Assembly (NCBI RefSeq): GCF_000242875.2
Contig: NZ_AEXL02000075.1
Coordinates: 1-64,000, forward strand
Direction: 5' to 3'
From: Candidatus Nitrosopumilus salarius BD31
Lineage (GTDB): Archaea; Thermoproteota; Nitrososphaeria; Nitrososphaerales; Nitrosopumilaceae
DNA: 64,000 nt
The notes under the pieces were generated by a model. That model was not told the origin of the DNA, did no database searches, and saw only the letters and a program-made list of their open reading frames with translations. The first letter of the stretch is position 1, and each line of letters begins with the position of its first letter. Position numbers and translations under genes: made by a program. This document shows positions 33,529 through 42,086 of the stretch, piece after piece.

Positions 33529-33607
33529 TCAAACTGACTGTATGAGATTCATAAGTACTTCGTATCTTTTAATCAGTGGTTTTGAGGCTCAACTTTACTG
33601 GATTCAG

Positions 33608-33634
33608 AAGTTTGTTTAACATACTTGAATTCAA
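33608..33634 (+). repeat. Dispersed direct repeat, copy 2
   Basis: Identical over 27 bases to 31821-31847. It lies 80 bases upstream of the 226-residue gene. It is followed 25 bases later by a diverged copy (33659-33698), so two related elements stand side by side between the two secreted-protein groups. Confidence 0.75.
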
Positions 33635-33658
33635 AAATAATCATTGAGATATTGTGTC

Positions 33659-33698
33659 AAGTTTATTCAACATAATTCAGCACAAAATATTCAGATCG
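33659..33698 (+). repeat. Dispersed direct repeat, copy 3 (40-base form)
   Basis: Starts AAGTTTATTCAACATAATTC and ends AAATATTCAGATCG. The same start and exactly the same 14-base end recur at 35369-35408. This copy lies just beyond the stop codon of the 530-residue gene, so that gene is bracketed by copies 3 and 4. Confidence 0.65.
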
Positions 33699-33717
33699 TA
33701 GATTATTTCTAATTAAA

Positions 33718-35310
33718 TTATCTAATAATTCCTTGACTAACTAGAAATTCTATCCCTTTAACAAAATCTCCTTCAGAAATTAATCCATCAGCCCACCACC
33801 CTGCATTGTTTTTAATCCAAGAAGGAATTTCTTGAGAAGCTGTCGATTGTGTTTCAGTAATTGGAATTTGGATAATATTTTCTTTAATTAAAAATTGAAT
33901 TGATTGAACAAATTCTCCATCTCCCACAACTCCATCAGCCCACCACCCTGCATTGTTTTTAATCCAAGAAGGAACAAATGGAGTTTCCTCTTCCATTTTT
34001 AGGGATTGTGAAGTGAAACTAAGGTTAGATTGTGATGTAAAAAACTTTTCAAAGTTTTTAGAGTTATCACCAGTTAAAATAATTTTTAGTAGATATTGTC
34101 CATCATTTGGAACAAAAACAGATTCTTGATAAATTCCATACGGAGTTAATATACCAAGATACTTCTCAGAAGTTCCAATATTTGCGGAAATTTCGTTTCC
34201 ATATTTATCAGAAATACTATATGCAAACAAAAGGTCTTTTGCAGGGTCGTTATTAGTATCAAAGAAAGAAAACGTAAGAGGAATTTCTTTGCCAGTTGTT
34301 AATTTGGAATCCCAGAAAACTCTTGCTGAAAAACCATTTTCAAACATTAAATCAAGATTTTCATAATCAATTTGTTCACCAGATATAATTTCTAAATTTA
34401 TTAGATCGTTATCATTCTTGATTGATGTTAGTTCTTCATGTGGAATATTAATCTGAATAATATTTTCATTAGGATTTAGAACATCAAAATTGAAATAATC
34501 ATCGTGAATTTTAGTCCCTTCTACAAAAATATCAATGTCATACCCTTGTTTGAAATCTTGGAAATCCTTTTCCAAAAATACTAGTTGGCTAATTCCTGAT
34601 TCATGCTTATGTTCATTCCAATTATAGGGTATTTTATATGAAATTTTTTTTAATGATTCATCATAATTGAAATCTAAAATTTCATCATTGTAAGATTTTA
34701 CATGTACTGGAAATTCTTGAGCATTTGCAATTTTAACTGGAAATGTTTGTTTATCAGGTAGATGCAAAACGGTTTCAAAGAGCAAATCTTTTGTGGTCAT
34801 AGTTTTTGGATTTGTTGCACCGACAATGGAAACTTGAATATTATATTGTCCACTTTTATCAAAAACAGGACCTTTAATTGTTGGTAATGACTCACCTCTT
34901 GCATAATAGGCTCCTGCAATTGCATGCTTTTCACCATTATAGGTAGTACATTTCCAAAGATTTTGATCTTGACATCCCGATGTAGGTTTAATCTCCAATT
35001 CCAGGTTTCCATCATCATCATAAAAATACTCATTTGCAACAAGAGAATTCTCATGAAATATCTGAACTCTATATGTCACACTTGAAATGTTATCGTTAGT
35101 ATTGCTATCAAAAAATCTAATTGATAAATTAGCACTTTTAGAATCACCAAATGTGAAATCCTCTGGAGATAGAATTGTGGTCAGTGCTACTTTTAATCCA
35201 TCAAAATCTATTGGTGGTGCAAGAGATCCAGAATGATGTTGGGCATATGCAGGAGTAATAGAAATAGCAAATAATCCCAAAAACAGTAACAAAATTAATT
35301 TTGAAATCAT
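33718..35310 (-). CDS. Secreted surface protein with two C-terminal IKNNAGWW repeats
   Basis: 530 residues. Signal peptide 1-23 (LILLLFLGLFAISITPAYAQ), mature end HHSGSLAPP. A beta-rich region holds VTYRVQIFHENSLVANEYF, a shared motif also found in the surface proteins at 53.8 and 63.5 kb. The C-terminus carries two copies of PSWIKNNAGWWADG followed by FVxxIxFLxxxxII, a repeat widespread in thaumarchaeal secreted proteins and possibly a surface-binding module. No PEFG anchor. Bracketed by direct repeats at 33659 and 35369. Confidence 0.7.
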   Translation of the reverse strand: MISKLILLLFLGLFAISITPAYAQHHSGSLAPPIDFDGLKVALTTILSPEDFTFGDSKSANLSIRFFDSNTNDNISSVTYRVQIFHENSLVANEYFYDDDGNLELEIKPTSGCQDQNLWKCTTYNGEKHAIAGAYYARGESLPTIKGPVFDKSGQYNIQVSIVGATNPKTMTTKDLLFETVLHLPDKQTFPVKIANAQEFPVHVKSYNDEILDFNYDESLKKISYKIPYNWNEHKHESGISQLVFLEKDFQDFKQGYDIDIFVEGTKIHDDYFNFDVLNPNENIIQINIPHEELTSIKNDNDLINLEIISGEQIDYENLDLMFENGFSARVFWDSKLTTGKEIPLTFSFFDTNNDPAKDLLFAYSISDKYGNEISANIGTSEKYLGILTPYGIYQESVFVPNDGQYLLKIILTGDNSKNFEKFFTSQSNLSFTSQSLKMEEETPFVPSWIKNNAGWWADGVVGDGEFVQSIQFLIKENIIQIPITETQSTASQEIPSWIKNNAGWWADGLISEGDFVKGIEFLVSQGIIR

Positions 35311-35368
35311 TATTTTGGATATTTTGAATAAATCTGTATCAGATTATAAATCATTTAGACATTCAGCT

Positions 35369-35408
35369 AAGTTTCTTTAACATATTCAAGCGTGAAATAT
35401 TCAGATCG
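35369..35408 (+). repeat. Dispersed direct repeat, copy 4 (40-base form)
   Basis: Starts AAGTTTCTTTAACATATTCA and ends AAATATTCAGATCG, matching copy 3 in direct orientation. It lies about 60 bases upstream of the 530-residue secreted-protein gene. Confidence 0.65.
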
Positions 35409-35436
35409 GCTTGATTGATTTTTCTGTTTCTGTAAT

Positions 35437-35490
35437 TACTGACAGTGCTCTGGTGTCTGTGCGTGTGTGTTAATAAGAGACTTGTCAGTA
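35437..35490. other. Spaced inverted repeat in the gap before the Tmk-like gene
   Basis: TACTGACA (35437-35444) and TGTCAGTA (35483-35490) are perfect inverted arms enclosing 38 bases that are richer in G and T (GTGTCTGTGCGTGTGTGT) than the surrounding AT-rich DNA. It could be an operator or a small structured RNA. Nothing else was noticed between the direct repeat and the gene at 35536. Confidence 0.35.
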
Positions 35491-35535
35491 TCTTGATAGA
35501 TTTTTAATCAATTAATTTCTCTGTTTTGATAACTT

Positions 35536-36117
35536 ATGATAATTGTAATTGAAGGTGGTGACCAAGCAGGGAAACTAACTCAATCAACCATGTTGGAAAA
35601 ATCCCTTAAAAAACGAAAGATCAAAACCAAACTCTTTCATTTTCCTGACTACAAAACCCCAATAGGAAAAGAAATTAGGCAATATTTAGATGGAAACAGA
35701 AAATTTCCCCCACAAGTAATTCATTGTTTATTGTCTGCGAATAGATGGGAAAAACTTGACGAAATTTTGGCAGCCCAAGATAAAAATTCTGTATTGATAA
35801 TGAATCGTTACTATCATTCCAATCTGATTTATGGAATTGCAAATGGTATGAAACAAAGTTGGCTTGAGAATCTTGATGCTGGACTCCCAAAGGCTGATCT
35901 TGTAATTTTACTTGATGTCACACAAAAAGAATCATTTCAAAGACAAAAAACTAATCGAGACAAGTTTGAAAAAAATGAAGAATTTTTAAGAAAAATATCT
36001 AAAATTTATCGTGCAACTGCTAAAAAGAAACATTGGAAAATAATCGATGCGTCAAAATCTAAAGAAGAAGTACACGAAGAGATCATGAAAATATTCTCAA
36101 AGAAAATAGGATTATGA
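35536..36117 (+). CDS. Thymidylate kinase-like protein with altered P-loop
   Basis: 193 residues. The fold and order fit dTMP kinase: IIVIEGGDQAGKLTQSTML, then FHFPDYKTPIGKEIRQYL, NRYYHSNLIYG and ADLVILLDV with QRQK as the lid region. Two usual residues differ: the Ser/Thr after the P-loop Lys is Leu (GKLT instead of GKST), and the DR motif reads NR. It could still be a nucleotide kinase with changed metal use. The stop overlaps the HD gene by four bases (ATGA). Confidence 0.75.
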   Translation: MIIVIEGGDQAGKLTQSTMLEKSLKKRKIKTKLFHFPDYKTPIGKEIRQYLDGNRKFPPQVIHCLLSANRWEKLDEILAAQDKNSVLIMNRYYHSNLIYGIANGMKQSWLENLDAGLPKADLVILLDVTQKESFQRQKTNRDKFEKNEEFLRKISKIYRATAKKKHWKIIDASKSKEEVHEEIMKIFSKKIGL

Positions 36118-37349
36118 AAAAAATTTATCTAGATATTATTGATCCAATACATGATTTTATTCGTGTTTATGATCATGAGTTATCAATAATTGACAATCCA
36201 ATTTTTCAGAGATTAAGACGAATTAGACAACTTTCTGGTGCTCATTTAACATATCCTGCTGCTCAACATACAAGATTCGAACATTCGCTAGGAGTCATGC
36301 ATATTGCAAGTCAAGCAGGACATGCATTACATGAAAAAGGAATTTTACAATCTGATGATATTGAAGTACTTCGACTTGCTGGTCTTTTGCATGATATAGG
36401 TCATGGACCATTTTCTCATTTATTTGAAGAAATAATCCAAGAAAAAAAAATATCACATGAAGATTTTGGTAAAGAAATAATTTTAAATTCTGAAATCGGT
36501 GATAATTTATCAAAGAATAGTTTTGACAAAAAATTAATCACAAGAATCGCTTTTGGGAATTCTAAATTTCAATATATGAATGAGATTGTTTCAGGTGCAC
36601 TTAGTGCAGACATGATGGATTATTTACTTAGAGATGGTTATTTTACGGGTGCTGAACATGCTAAAATTGATCATAAAAGAATTACACAGTCACTTGATGT
36701 CCATAAAAAGAAATTAGCCTTGGAACGTTCTGCACTGTATTCATTTGAATCTATGATGCATTCTAGATATCAAATGTTCAAAGCAGTATATTTTCACAAA
36801 ACTGTTCGTGCAGCTGAAGTAATGCTTATTGAAGCATTAAGATTAGCTGATGATGAATTTGGATTCACAACTTTTAATCTAAATGAATTTGTTAAACTTA
36901 CAGATGAATATGTTTTATCAACTTTGATCTCATCTGAATCTTCAAAATTAAAACGTGCAAGACAACTTGCACAAGACTATCAAGATAGAAAATTGCTAAA
37001 ATGTGTTTATGAACGAATATTGACTAGTCAAACTAACTTAAAAAAAACACGCACTGATGAATTAAGAAATGAAATCTCTAAAAAATCAAAAATTGCTGAA
37101 AATGAAATTTTTGTAGATAGTTCTGTTACCCCGTCTATTCCTCTTGCACCATCTAAAAATGAGTCTAAATCTATAATTTTGATTACTAGCGAGAATGGAA
37201 AATCTTCTGCAAAAGAGATGCCTATTTCAGAAATTCCAGTGGTTTCAGCCATTTCTGGATTCATGAATATTCTTAGAATCTATACTCATCAAAATAACAG
37301 AAAAAAAGTTGAAATTGCCGCAAAATCAATCCTAGGTGAACTAAAATGA
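36114..37349 (+). CDS. HD-domain phosphohydrolase (dNTPase/SAMHD1-like)
   Basis: 411 residues. Metal ligands: His in [16 protein letters not shown], the pair in [17 protein letters not shown] and Asp in [15 protein letters not shown]. The layout and length match archaeal and bacterial HD phosphohydrolases related to SAMHD1, which hydrolyse dNTPs or related nucleotides. It sits between Tmk-like and UMP kinase genes with ATGA overlaps on both sides, so a role in pyrimidine or dNTP balance is likely. Confidence 0.87.
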   Translation: MKKIYLDIIDPIHDFIRVYDHELSIIDNPIFQRLRRIRQLSGAHLTYPAAQHTRFEHSLGVMHIASQAGHALHEKGILQSDDIEVLRLAGLLHDIGHGPFSHLFEEIIQEKKISHEDFGKEIILNSEIGDNLSKNSFDKKLITRIAFGNSKFQYMNEIVSGALSADMMDYLLRDGYFTGAEHAKIDHKRITQSLDVHKKKLALERSALYSFESMMHSRYQMFKAVYFHKTVRAAEVMLIEALRLADDEFGFTTFNLNEFVKLTDEYVLSTLISSESSKLKRARQLAQDYQDRKLLKCVYERILTSQTNLKKTRTDELRNEISKKSKIAENEIFVDSSVTPSIPLAPSKNESKSIILITSENGKSSAKEMPISEIPVVSAISGFMNILRIYTHQNNRKKVEIAAKSILGELK

Positions 37350-38029
37350 AAAAACGAATTGTAATCAAACTATCTGGTAAAATTTTTGCTATGGATAATG
37401 TCAAAGTACTAAAAGACTATGCAGAATTTTTAGTAAGAATTAGTAAAATTTGTCAACCAATTGTTATTGCAGGTGGCGGAAACATTGCACGACATTATAT
37501 TTCACATGCTAGATCTTCTGGAGCAGATGAATCTACCCTAGATGAATTGGGAATTGAGATATCCAGGTTAAATGCAAAACTATTGATTTATGCACTAAAA
37601 ACCAAGGCATATTCACACCCACCGACTACTCTGCAAGAAGTCAGACATGCAGTAGATGATGGATTAATTGTAGTAGCTGGTGGTTTACATCCTGGTCAAA
37701 GTACTAATGGTACAGCAGCTTTGATTGCTGAGAAAATACATGCCGAGCAATTTCTTAATGCAACAGATGTAGATGGGGTTTACGATATGGATCCAAACAA
37801 ATTCAAAAAAGCCAAAAAATTCAAAAGAATTGACCTTAAAAATTTGAAAAATATGTTAGTTCACGAAGATTCTGTGGCAGGAGGATATGACTTGATGGAT
37901 ATTGTTGCTCTAAAAATCATAGAACGTTCCAGAATCAAAACGAGAATACTAAAAGCAGAACCCAAAATTATTGAAAAAGCCATTAAAGGTGCAGATGTGG
38001 GCACCGAAATTATTCTTCCTTCAAAATAA
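37346..38029 (+). CDS. pyrH: UMP kinase (archaeal PyrH)
   Basis: 227 residues. Amino-acid-kinase fold: [59 protein letters not shown]. It phosphorylates UMP to UDP with ATP. Length matches archaeal enzymes. It completes a tightly coupled three-gene nucleotide operon (ATGA overlap with the HD gene). Converges with a conserved hypothetical gene seven bases away. Confidence 0.93.
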   Translation: MKKRIVIKLSGKIFAMDNVKVLKDYAEFLVRISKICQPIVIAGGGNIARHYISHARSSGADESTLDELGIEISRLNAKLLIYALKTKAYSHPPTTLQEVRHAVDDGLIVVAGGLHPGQSTNGTAALIAEKIHAEQFLNATDVDGVYDMDPNKFKKAKKFKRIDLKNLKNMLVHEDSVAGGYDLMDIVALKIIERSRIKTRILKAEPKIIEKAIKGADVGTEIILPSK

Positions 38030-38035
38030 CTTCTT

Positions 38036-38404
38036 TTAAACTTCGTTTTGTATTGTGGGTCTTGTCTCAGACCAAATCTGAATCTCTTTTTCTGGATATT
38101 CGTTAATTCCTGATTCTCGGAGTTTTTTGAAAATTGATATGGCTTCTTCTTTTTCCATTGCTTTTGATTGAGCCTTTGTAAAACCATCTTTATCTACAAT
38201 TACTGCTACATGTCCATCAGCAGAACTAATCACTGCGGTGAATTCCTCTTCTCCTACCGGATAGAATACGCCATTGATTTTTTTAGTTGTCAACGTTAGC
38301 ATTCCAAATCCAGCAACTTCGAACATCTTCATCTGTGATTTACTTGCTCTTTGCTTTCCTTGTTGAACTGCTTGAAAATACTGCATAATTTTTTCTTCCC
38401 TCAA
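38036..38404 (-). CDS. Conserved hypothetical soluble protein
   Basis: 122 residues; ATG at 38404 or the in-frame ATG at codon 7. Predominantly beta in the middle (GFGMLTLTTKKINGVFYPVGEEEFTAVIS) with a helical C-terminal part (EKEEAISIFKKLRESG). The N-terminus is basic and helical (YFQAVQQGKQRASKSQMKM). No motif identifies an activity. Converges with pyrH and is divergent from the LEA14-like gene. Confidence 0.5.
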   Translation of the reverse strand: MREEKIMQYFQAVQQGKQRASKSQMKMFEVAGFGMLTLTTKKINGVFYPVGEEEFTAVISSADGHVAVIVDKDGFTKAQSKAMEKEEAISIFKKLRESGINEYPEKEIQIWSETRPTIQNEV

Positions 38405-38455
38405 TAATATAATAACTATCTCAACATTTAAGATGCCTAAAAAATATGCAAAATT

Positions 38456-39010
38456 ATGAATCCTAAAATCTTTGTTGGTATTGCTGTTGCAGTACTATCT
38501 ATGATATTAGGAGGAATTCTTTTGGTAGGACCTACAGTAGTTATTCCTTCACAAGAAGATTCTACTCAAATTGAAGGCAGTCCAGAAGCTAAACCTCTTC
38601 AAATTGAATTAGAGAATCTCTCTGTTGAAAGCATTTCAGAAAGAACAGCAAAAATCGATATTTCATTTAAAATTTCAAATCCAAATCCTCGTGCTGTTAT
38701 TGTTCAAACAATGGATTATCAATTATTTGAAACAGATTATTCGGATTCTGAACAAATTTCAGGAGGATCAATAGGTAGTAGACCGGAGGGAATGGTTGAA
38801 TTTGGATCAAATTACTATACTCTTCTTGGTGAAAACTCAATAATTCTAAAAGACACTATTACATTGAAAGGTTCTGAAAATACTCCTGAATTATGGACCA
38901 TTCTTAAAGATGATAATCAATCTTGGAGAGTTTCTGGTGATGTATTTTATAACTTAAGTTCTATGACCAGTGGACAAGAAAACGTTCTTCATTTTGAATT
39001 CACCAAATGA
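38456..39010 (+). CDS. Membrane-anchored LEA14/WHy-like domain protein
   Basis: 184 residues. N-terminal helix (FVGIAVAVLSMILGGILLVG) then a short linker and one beta domain with IDISFKISNPNPRAVIVQTM and MDYQLFETDYSDSEQISGG, the NP-core pattern shared with the proteins near 0.7 and 6.8 kb. Located outside the cell if the helix is an anchor. Function unknown; the three proteins form a local paralog group. Confidence 0.6.
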   Translation: MNPKIFVGIAVAVLSMILGGILLVGPTVVIPSQEDSTQIEGSPEAKPLQIELENLSVESISERTAKIDISFKISNPNPRAVIVQTMDYQLFETDYSDSEQISGGSIGSRPEGMVEFGSNYYTLLGENSIILKDTITLKGSENTPELWTILKDDNQSWRVSGDVFYNLSSMTSGQENVLHFEFTK

Positions 39011-39109
39011 ATTAGTAGTGTATCATAAAATTCTAAAATTATGATAATTTGTTTTTAGATGAAGAATATTGACAAAGTTATAAAAGGTCGAAAGATTGTT
39101 TTTTATCAA

Positions 39110-39220
39110 ATGGCAGAAGCAGGTATGGCCGCATTTGGCGCAACAGTAGGAGTAGCAATTGCACTAGCAGTAGTGTGTTTCGCTCTTCGTGGTAAAGGAC
39201 ATCCGGAACCACTAGATTAA
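39110..39220 (+). CDS. 36-residue membrane microprotein
   Basis: ATG at 39110 to TAA at 39218-39220. The product has a small-residue-rich helix (MAAFGATVGVAIALAVVCFAL) followed by a polar tail (RGKGHPEPLD). One membrane pass is likely. TATAAAAG at 39079-39086 lies about 27 bases upstream, as for a leaderless transcript, which strengthens the case that this short frame is expressed. No family recognised. Confidence 0.5.
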   Translation: MAEAGMAAFGATVGVAIALAVVCFALRGKGHPEPLD

Positions 39221-39262
39221 ACAAAGGAATTTTTCCTTTACAATATTTTTCATTTATCTAAA

Positions 39263-39910
39263 CTAATCTTTCTTGCCTAATCCTAACATTTCTGCAAGGG
39301 ACATTTGTTTAGTATTTACCTTTTTCATAAAACATCTTTCATAATACTGACAATCAGAGCAATCAACTGATGGTTCTAAGATGGGAGTCTTTTGTTCTTT
39401 GAGAAGATCATTTAGAACTTTGACTCTTCTAATTATCTCCTCAAACATTTTCTTATTACGTGTAATTGAAAATGTGGTTTCTTTCCTATCACCTGTAATG
39501 TAAATAATAACTCCATCTGATTTGTCATAAATCCACATACATGCATTAAGATACAAAACGTCATTTGCTTGAGGACTTTCTAATTCATTTACAGCTGCTC
39601 TAAATAGAAGAATAGAATCATCTACTATCATATCTGCCTGGCCCTTTAGATTAATGCCATCTATAGGGAATTCTTTTGGTTCGCTACCATATTGTAATTT
39701 CCTTAGTAATCCTGAGAGAAGTTCATTGAATCCCCTCCTTTCAATCTCTTGAGGCTCGATTCTGTCATAGTATGAACGTCTTAGGCATTGAACAACTTCT
39801 TGAAGATGAATAGTTTGAATATCTTTTGAATCTATATCAATTTCTAGTTCTTTCCCTATGGAGCCAATAGCATTTTGAATAATACTTCGAAAGTCTCTAT
39901 CCCCCATCAT
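39263..39910 (-). CDS. Cas4/RecB-like iron-sulfur PD-(D/E)XK protein with degenerate active site
   Basis: 215 residues. Cys42 in VVQCLRRSYYDR and a C-terminal trio C184, C187, C193 (VDCSDCQYYERC) match the 4Fe-4S arrangement of Cas4/AddB-type nucleases. GQADMIV provides the conserved Asp93. The next motif, normally E-x-K, reads LLFRA, so Glu and Lys are replaced. It may be an inactive DNA-binding relative. No CRISPR array or other cas genes are nearby. Confidence 0.65.
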   Translation of the reverse strand: MMGDRDFRSIIQNAIGSIGKELEIDIDSKDIQTIHLQEVVQCLRRSYYDRIEPQEIERRGFNELLSGLLRKLQYGSEPKEFPIDGINLKGQADMIVDDSILLFRAAVNELESPQANDVLYLNACMWIYDKSDGVIIYITGDRKETTFSITRNKKMFEEIIRRVKVLNDLLKEQKTPILEPSVDCSDCQYYERCFMKKVNTKQMSLAEMLGLGKKD

Positions 39911-39943
39911 GATAAATCAGTTCTATGCATTACGTCTTATATC

Positions 39944-40180
39944 TTAGCTCATAAATTGAGTTATTATTTTTGAAATCCTTCCTGAAAAAGCTAGAATAAC
40001 AAAATGAACTCCAAAACCAATTATTGCCCCAAGGATCAACTCTCCAGTTAAAAGATAAATTCCCAAGAAAATCCCTAAAGGAGGAAGGGCAAAAATCATG
40101 GCTAAAAATGAGCTGACCCAGATAAATCTGATTAAGACTTCGGTGGAAACTTGGGTTTTTTTCTTTGGAAAATTAAACAT
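39944..40180 (-). CDS. Small two-helix membrane protein next to ATP synthase subunit C
   Basis: 78 residues. Basic N-terminus (FNFPKKKTQVSTEVLIRF) and two close hydrophobic segments (about 21-45 and 48-66). It starts ten bases after the stop of the subunit C gene and is probably cotranscribed. It has the size and layout of accessory subunits, but no ATP synthase family is recognised. Function unknown. Confidence 0.5.
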   Translation of the reverse strand: MFNFPKKKTQVSTEVLIRFIWVSSFLAMIFALPPLGIFLGIYLLTGELILGAIIGFGVHFVILAFSGRISKIITQFMS

Positions 40181-40190
40181 TATAAAATTC

Positions 40191-41243
40191 CTATTCTTCT
40201 GGTAGGATTAACTTTGACATTGTAGTTTCAGTTGGTATCTTTTGCTCAACTGCAAAAGCAATAGCTGCTAGATTTCTAATTTCAAATGAAGTCAATTTAG
40301 TGATTCCAACAATTGTTGCAAAGCTAAACATCTTTGTAAATGATCTAAGTGATGTGTTGTATATTGACATCTCAAATGCTCTTTCAAATTCAGCAATAGC
40401 ATCTAATTCATTTTCAACTTGTGGTACTAGATCTTTGTATTTTGTGCTGGATAGCTCGTTAAATGCATCTCGAACTGTTGCAGCTGACATCATTCTTCCA
40501 AGCAATTCTTTTGCAGGTGGACTTGTTACTATGATCAAATCCTGAATTTGCTCGTCTTGTAATCCCCAAAATTTTCCTCTAATTACGCTTAAAATATTGT
40601 AAAAGTCAATATCCATTGAAACTATTTTTGTTGCCTCTTTGTCTGAATAATTTTTCATCGCACCAGCTAGATGTTGATATAAAATTTTATCAAAGTATGT
40701 GTCAAAAATTTGAATATTCTTTTTTTCATTGTATAGTGTTGCAGCCTTTGCAATTTCTTCTCCAAATTCCACCGAATTCAAACTTGCAACTGCTTCTTCA
40801 AAGTCCTTAGCTACTAGTGCTTTGATTACAATGTCTCTTTGTTTGATTAATTCCTCCGCATGAAGATTCACATGAGCTTCAATCTCTTCTTGTGTTTTTC
40901 CTAATATCTTGCCTTTCAAAATCTGTTTTAAATTTGAAACAATAAATTTCATATAATATGCATCTAATACACCAGAATTTCCTGATGTTTTTGCAATGGA
41001 GTAATGAATGTCTGCTAGTTTACTTCTTAGGGCTGATTCGATATTTAATGATGTGTAAGGTTTTTGCACATCTGCTACGGCATCTGCATAAACTGTATTT
41101 TTGATTCTAGTCATTAATTCTTCCAAATCTCTTGATTCAGCAAGTGTTTGAAAATCAGACTTTGTCAATAATTTACCTCTTTTACTATATGCTTTTACTG
41201 AGGCATAGACATTCTTAGAACCGCCCATTTCGATCAATCTCAT
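40191..41243 (-). CDS. atpC: A-type ATP synthase subunit C
   Basis: 350 residues, the usual size for the V/A-type C (d) subunit that links rotor ring and central stalk. Features: VYASVKAYSKRGKLLTKSDF with repeated three-helix bundle units, MDIDFYNILSVIRGKFWGL, and the LTSFEIRNLAAIAFAVEQ C-terminus typical of the family. It is separated from the main cluster (E, A, B, D, K) by about 5 kb and on the opposite strand. Confidence 0.88.
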   Translation of the reverse strand: MRLIEMGGSKNVYASVKAYSKRGKLLTKSDFQTLAESRDLEELMTRIKNTVYADAVADVQKPYTSLNIESALRSKLADIHYSIAKTSGNSGVLDAYYMKFIVSNLKQILKGKILGKTQEEIEAHVNLHAEELIKQRDIVIKALVAKDFEEAVASLNSVEFGEEIAKAATLYNEKKNIQIFDTYFDKILYQHLAGAMKNYSDKEATKIVSMDIDFYNILSVIRGKFWGLQDEQIQDLIIVTSPPAKELLGRMMSAATVRDAFNELSSTKYKDLVPQVENELDAIAEFERAFEMSIYNTSLRSFTKMFSFATIVGITKLTSFEIRNLAAIAFAVEQKIPTETTMSKLILPEE

Positions 41244-41290
41244 TAGCCAACTGATTTTAATGTTTGGCGATCTGTTCTTGGGAACGAATT

Positions 41291-41959
41291 TTAAGTAATT
41301 TTATCTAAAAATTTAATGGCGTCTTCTTTTTCTTGCTTTGGCAGTTTTACAAAGGCTGAAAGAATTTCTTTCTGAATTATTAGTGATTCATCTGCAATAT
41401 CCCTCATTTTTGAAAGATCGAAAGGAAGTAATTCTTTGATTTTATTATCACAGAAAGCCTTGACATACTTTTGGAAAATTGAGTACGTGAAAACAGGGCT
41501 AGTTTTTGCCAGATTAGTTAGAATTACTTCGAATTCTTTTTCATCAGACTCAGCCTTTGAAAAAAATTCTTTCAGCAAGTTTTCTCTATTTTTATCATCA
41601 TTAATTGAGAGAGCTACCAAAATTCCTTTTTTTGTCAAATGGTAATATGGAATACCTTTCTCTTGAAGGGCTTTTGGACCTCTTTTTAGAGGCAATCTGC
41701 CATCCTCCTCTGCAATCTCCATGGGAAGTAAAATCTCATCAAGATCACGAAATATGCCCGAATAGAGATTCTTCCAAGCAATACCTTGTTTTTTTGCTAT
41801 TTTTTGAGAAATTCCAGTTCTTGTTCTTTCTGCAGGATTTGCATTACTACCCAATATTGTGATGATCGACCGTTGTCTGTTTGCTTCTCCAGTTAAATCA
41901 TCACCTTTAGTCTTGAATGTATCAAAAATGGCTAATTTTGATTCTGATTTTATTTTCAT
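41291..41959 (-). CDS. Conserved hypothetical protein with possible HTH, upstream of atpC
   Basis: 222 residues. The N-terminal part (RTRTGISQKIAKKQGIAWKNL, then YSGIFRDLDEILLPM) could form an HTH, followed by YYHLTKKGILVALSI, a segment typical of winged-helix ends. The C-terminal half is helical. Together this suggests a transcription factor, but no family is recognised. It lies 47 bases upstream of atpC on the same strand. An inverted repeat sits 11 bases before its start. Confidence 0.5.
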   Translation of the reverse strand: MKIKSESKLAIFDTFKTKGDDLTGEANRQRSIITILGSNANPAERTRTGISQKIAKKQGIAWKNLYSGIFRDLDEILLPMEIAEEDGRLPLKRGPKALQEKGIPYYHLTKKGILVALSINDDKNRENLLKEFFSKAESDEKEFEVILTNLAKTSPVFTYSIFQKYVKAFCDNKIKELLPFDLSKMRDIADESLIIQKEILSAFVKLPKQEKEDAIKFLDKIT

Positions 41960-41969
41960 TTGTTCACCT

Positions 41970-41997
41970 GTAACATGATTTTCATATATTATGTTAC
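41970..41997. promoter_or_regulatory. Inverted repeat between the 222-residue gene and amt
   Basis: GTAACATGAT (41970-41979) and ATTATGTTAC (41988-41997) are inverted arms with one mismatch in ten and an 8-base spacer. It lies 11 bases upstream of the minus-strand gene start and about 90 bases upstream of the amt start. It could be an operator for either gene; if the 222-residue protein is a regulator, autoregulation is plausible. Confidence 0.45.
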
Positions 41998-42056
41998 TAT
42001 CAGAATATACTAAAATATAATAATTTACTTTTTTACCGACTTTATAGTCTTCAATG

Positions 42057-42066
42057 CTTAAATAAT
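42057..42066 (+). promoter_or_regulatory. TATA box of the ammonium transporter gene
   Basis: CTTAAATAAT is centred about 26 bases before the amt ATG. This is the expected TATA position for a transcript starting at or next to the ATG. Confidence 0.55.
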
Positions 42067-42086
42067 TTCCAATTTCGATAAATTTA

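Noticed and set aside
31821-35408. Insertion sequence or integrated virus
   Set aside because: No transposase, integrase or tRNA-associated attachment site is visible; only short direct repeats.
39263-39910. CRISPR-associated Cas4
   Set aside because: No repeats, spacers or cas genes nearby, and the nuclease motif is degenerate; treated as a Cas4-like relative only.
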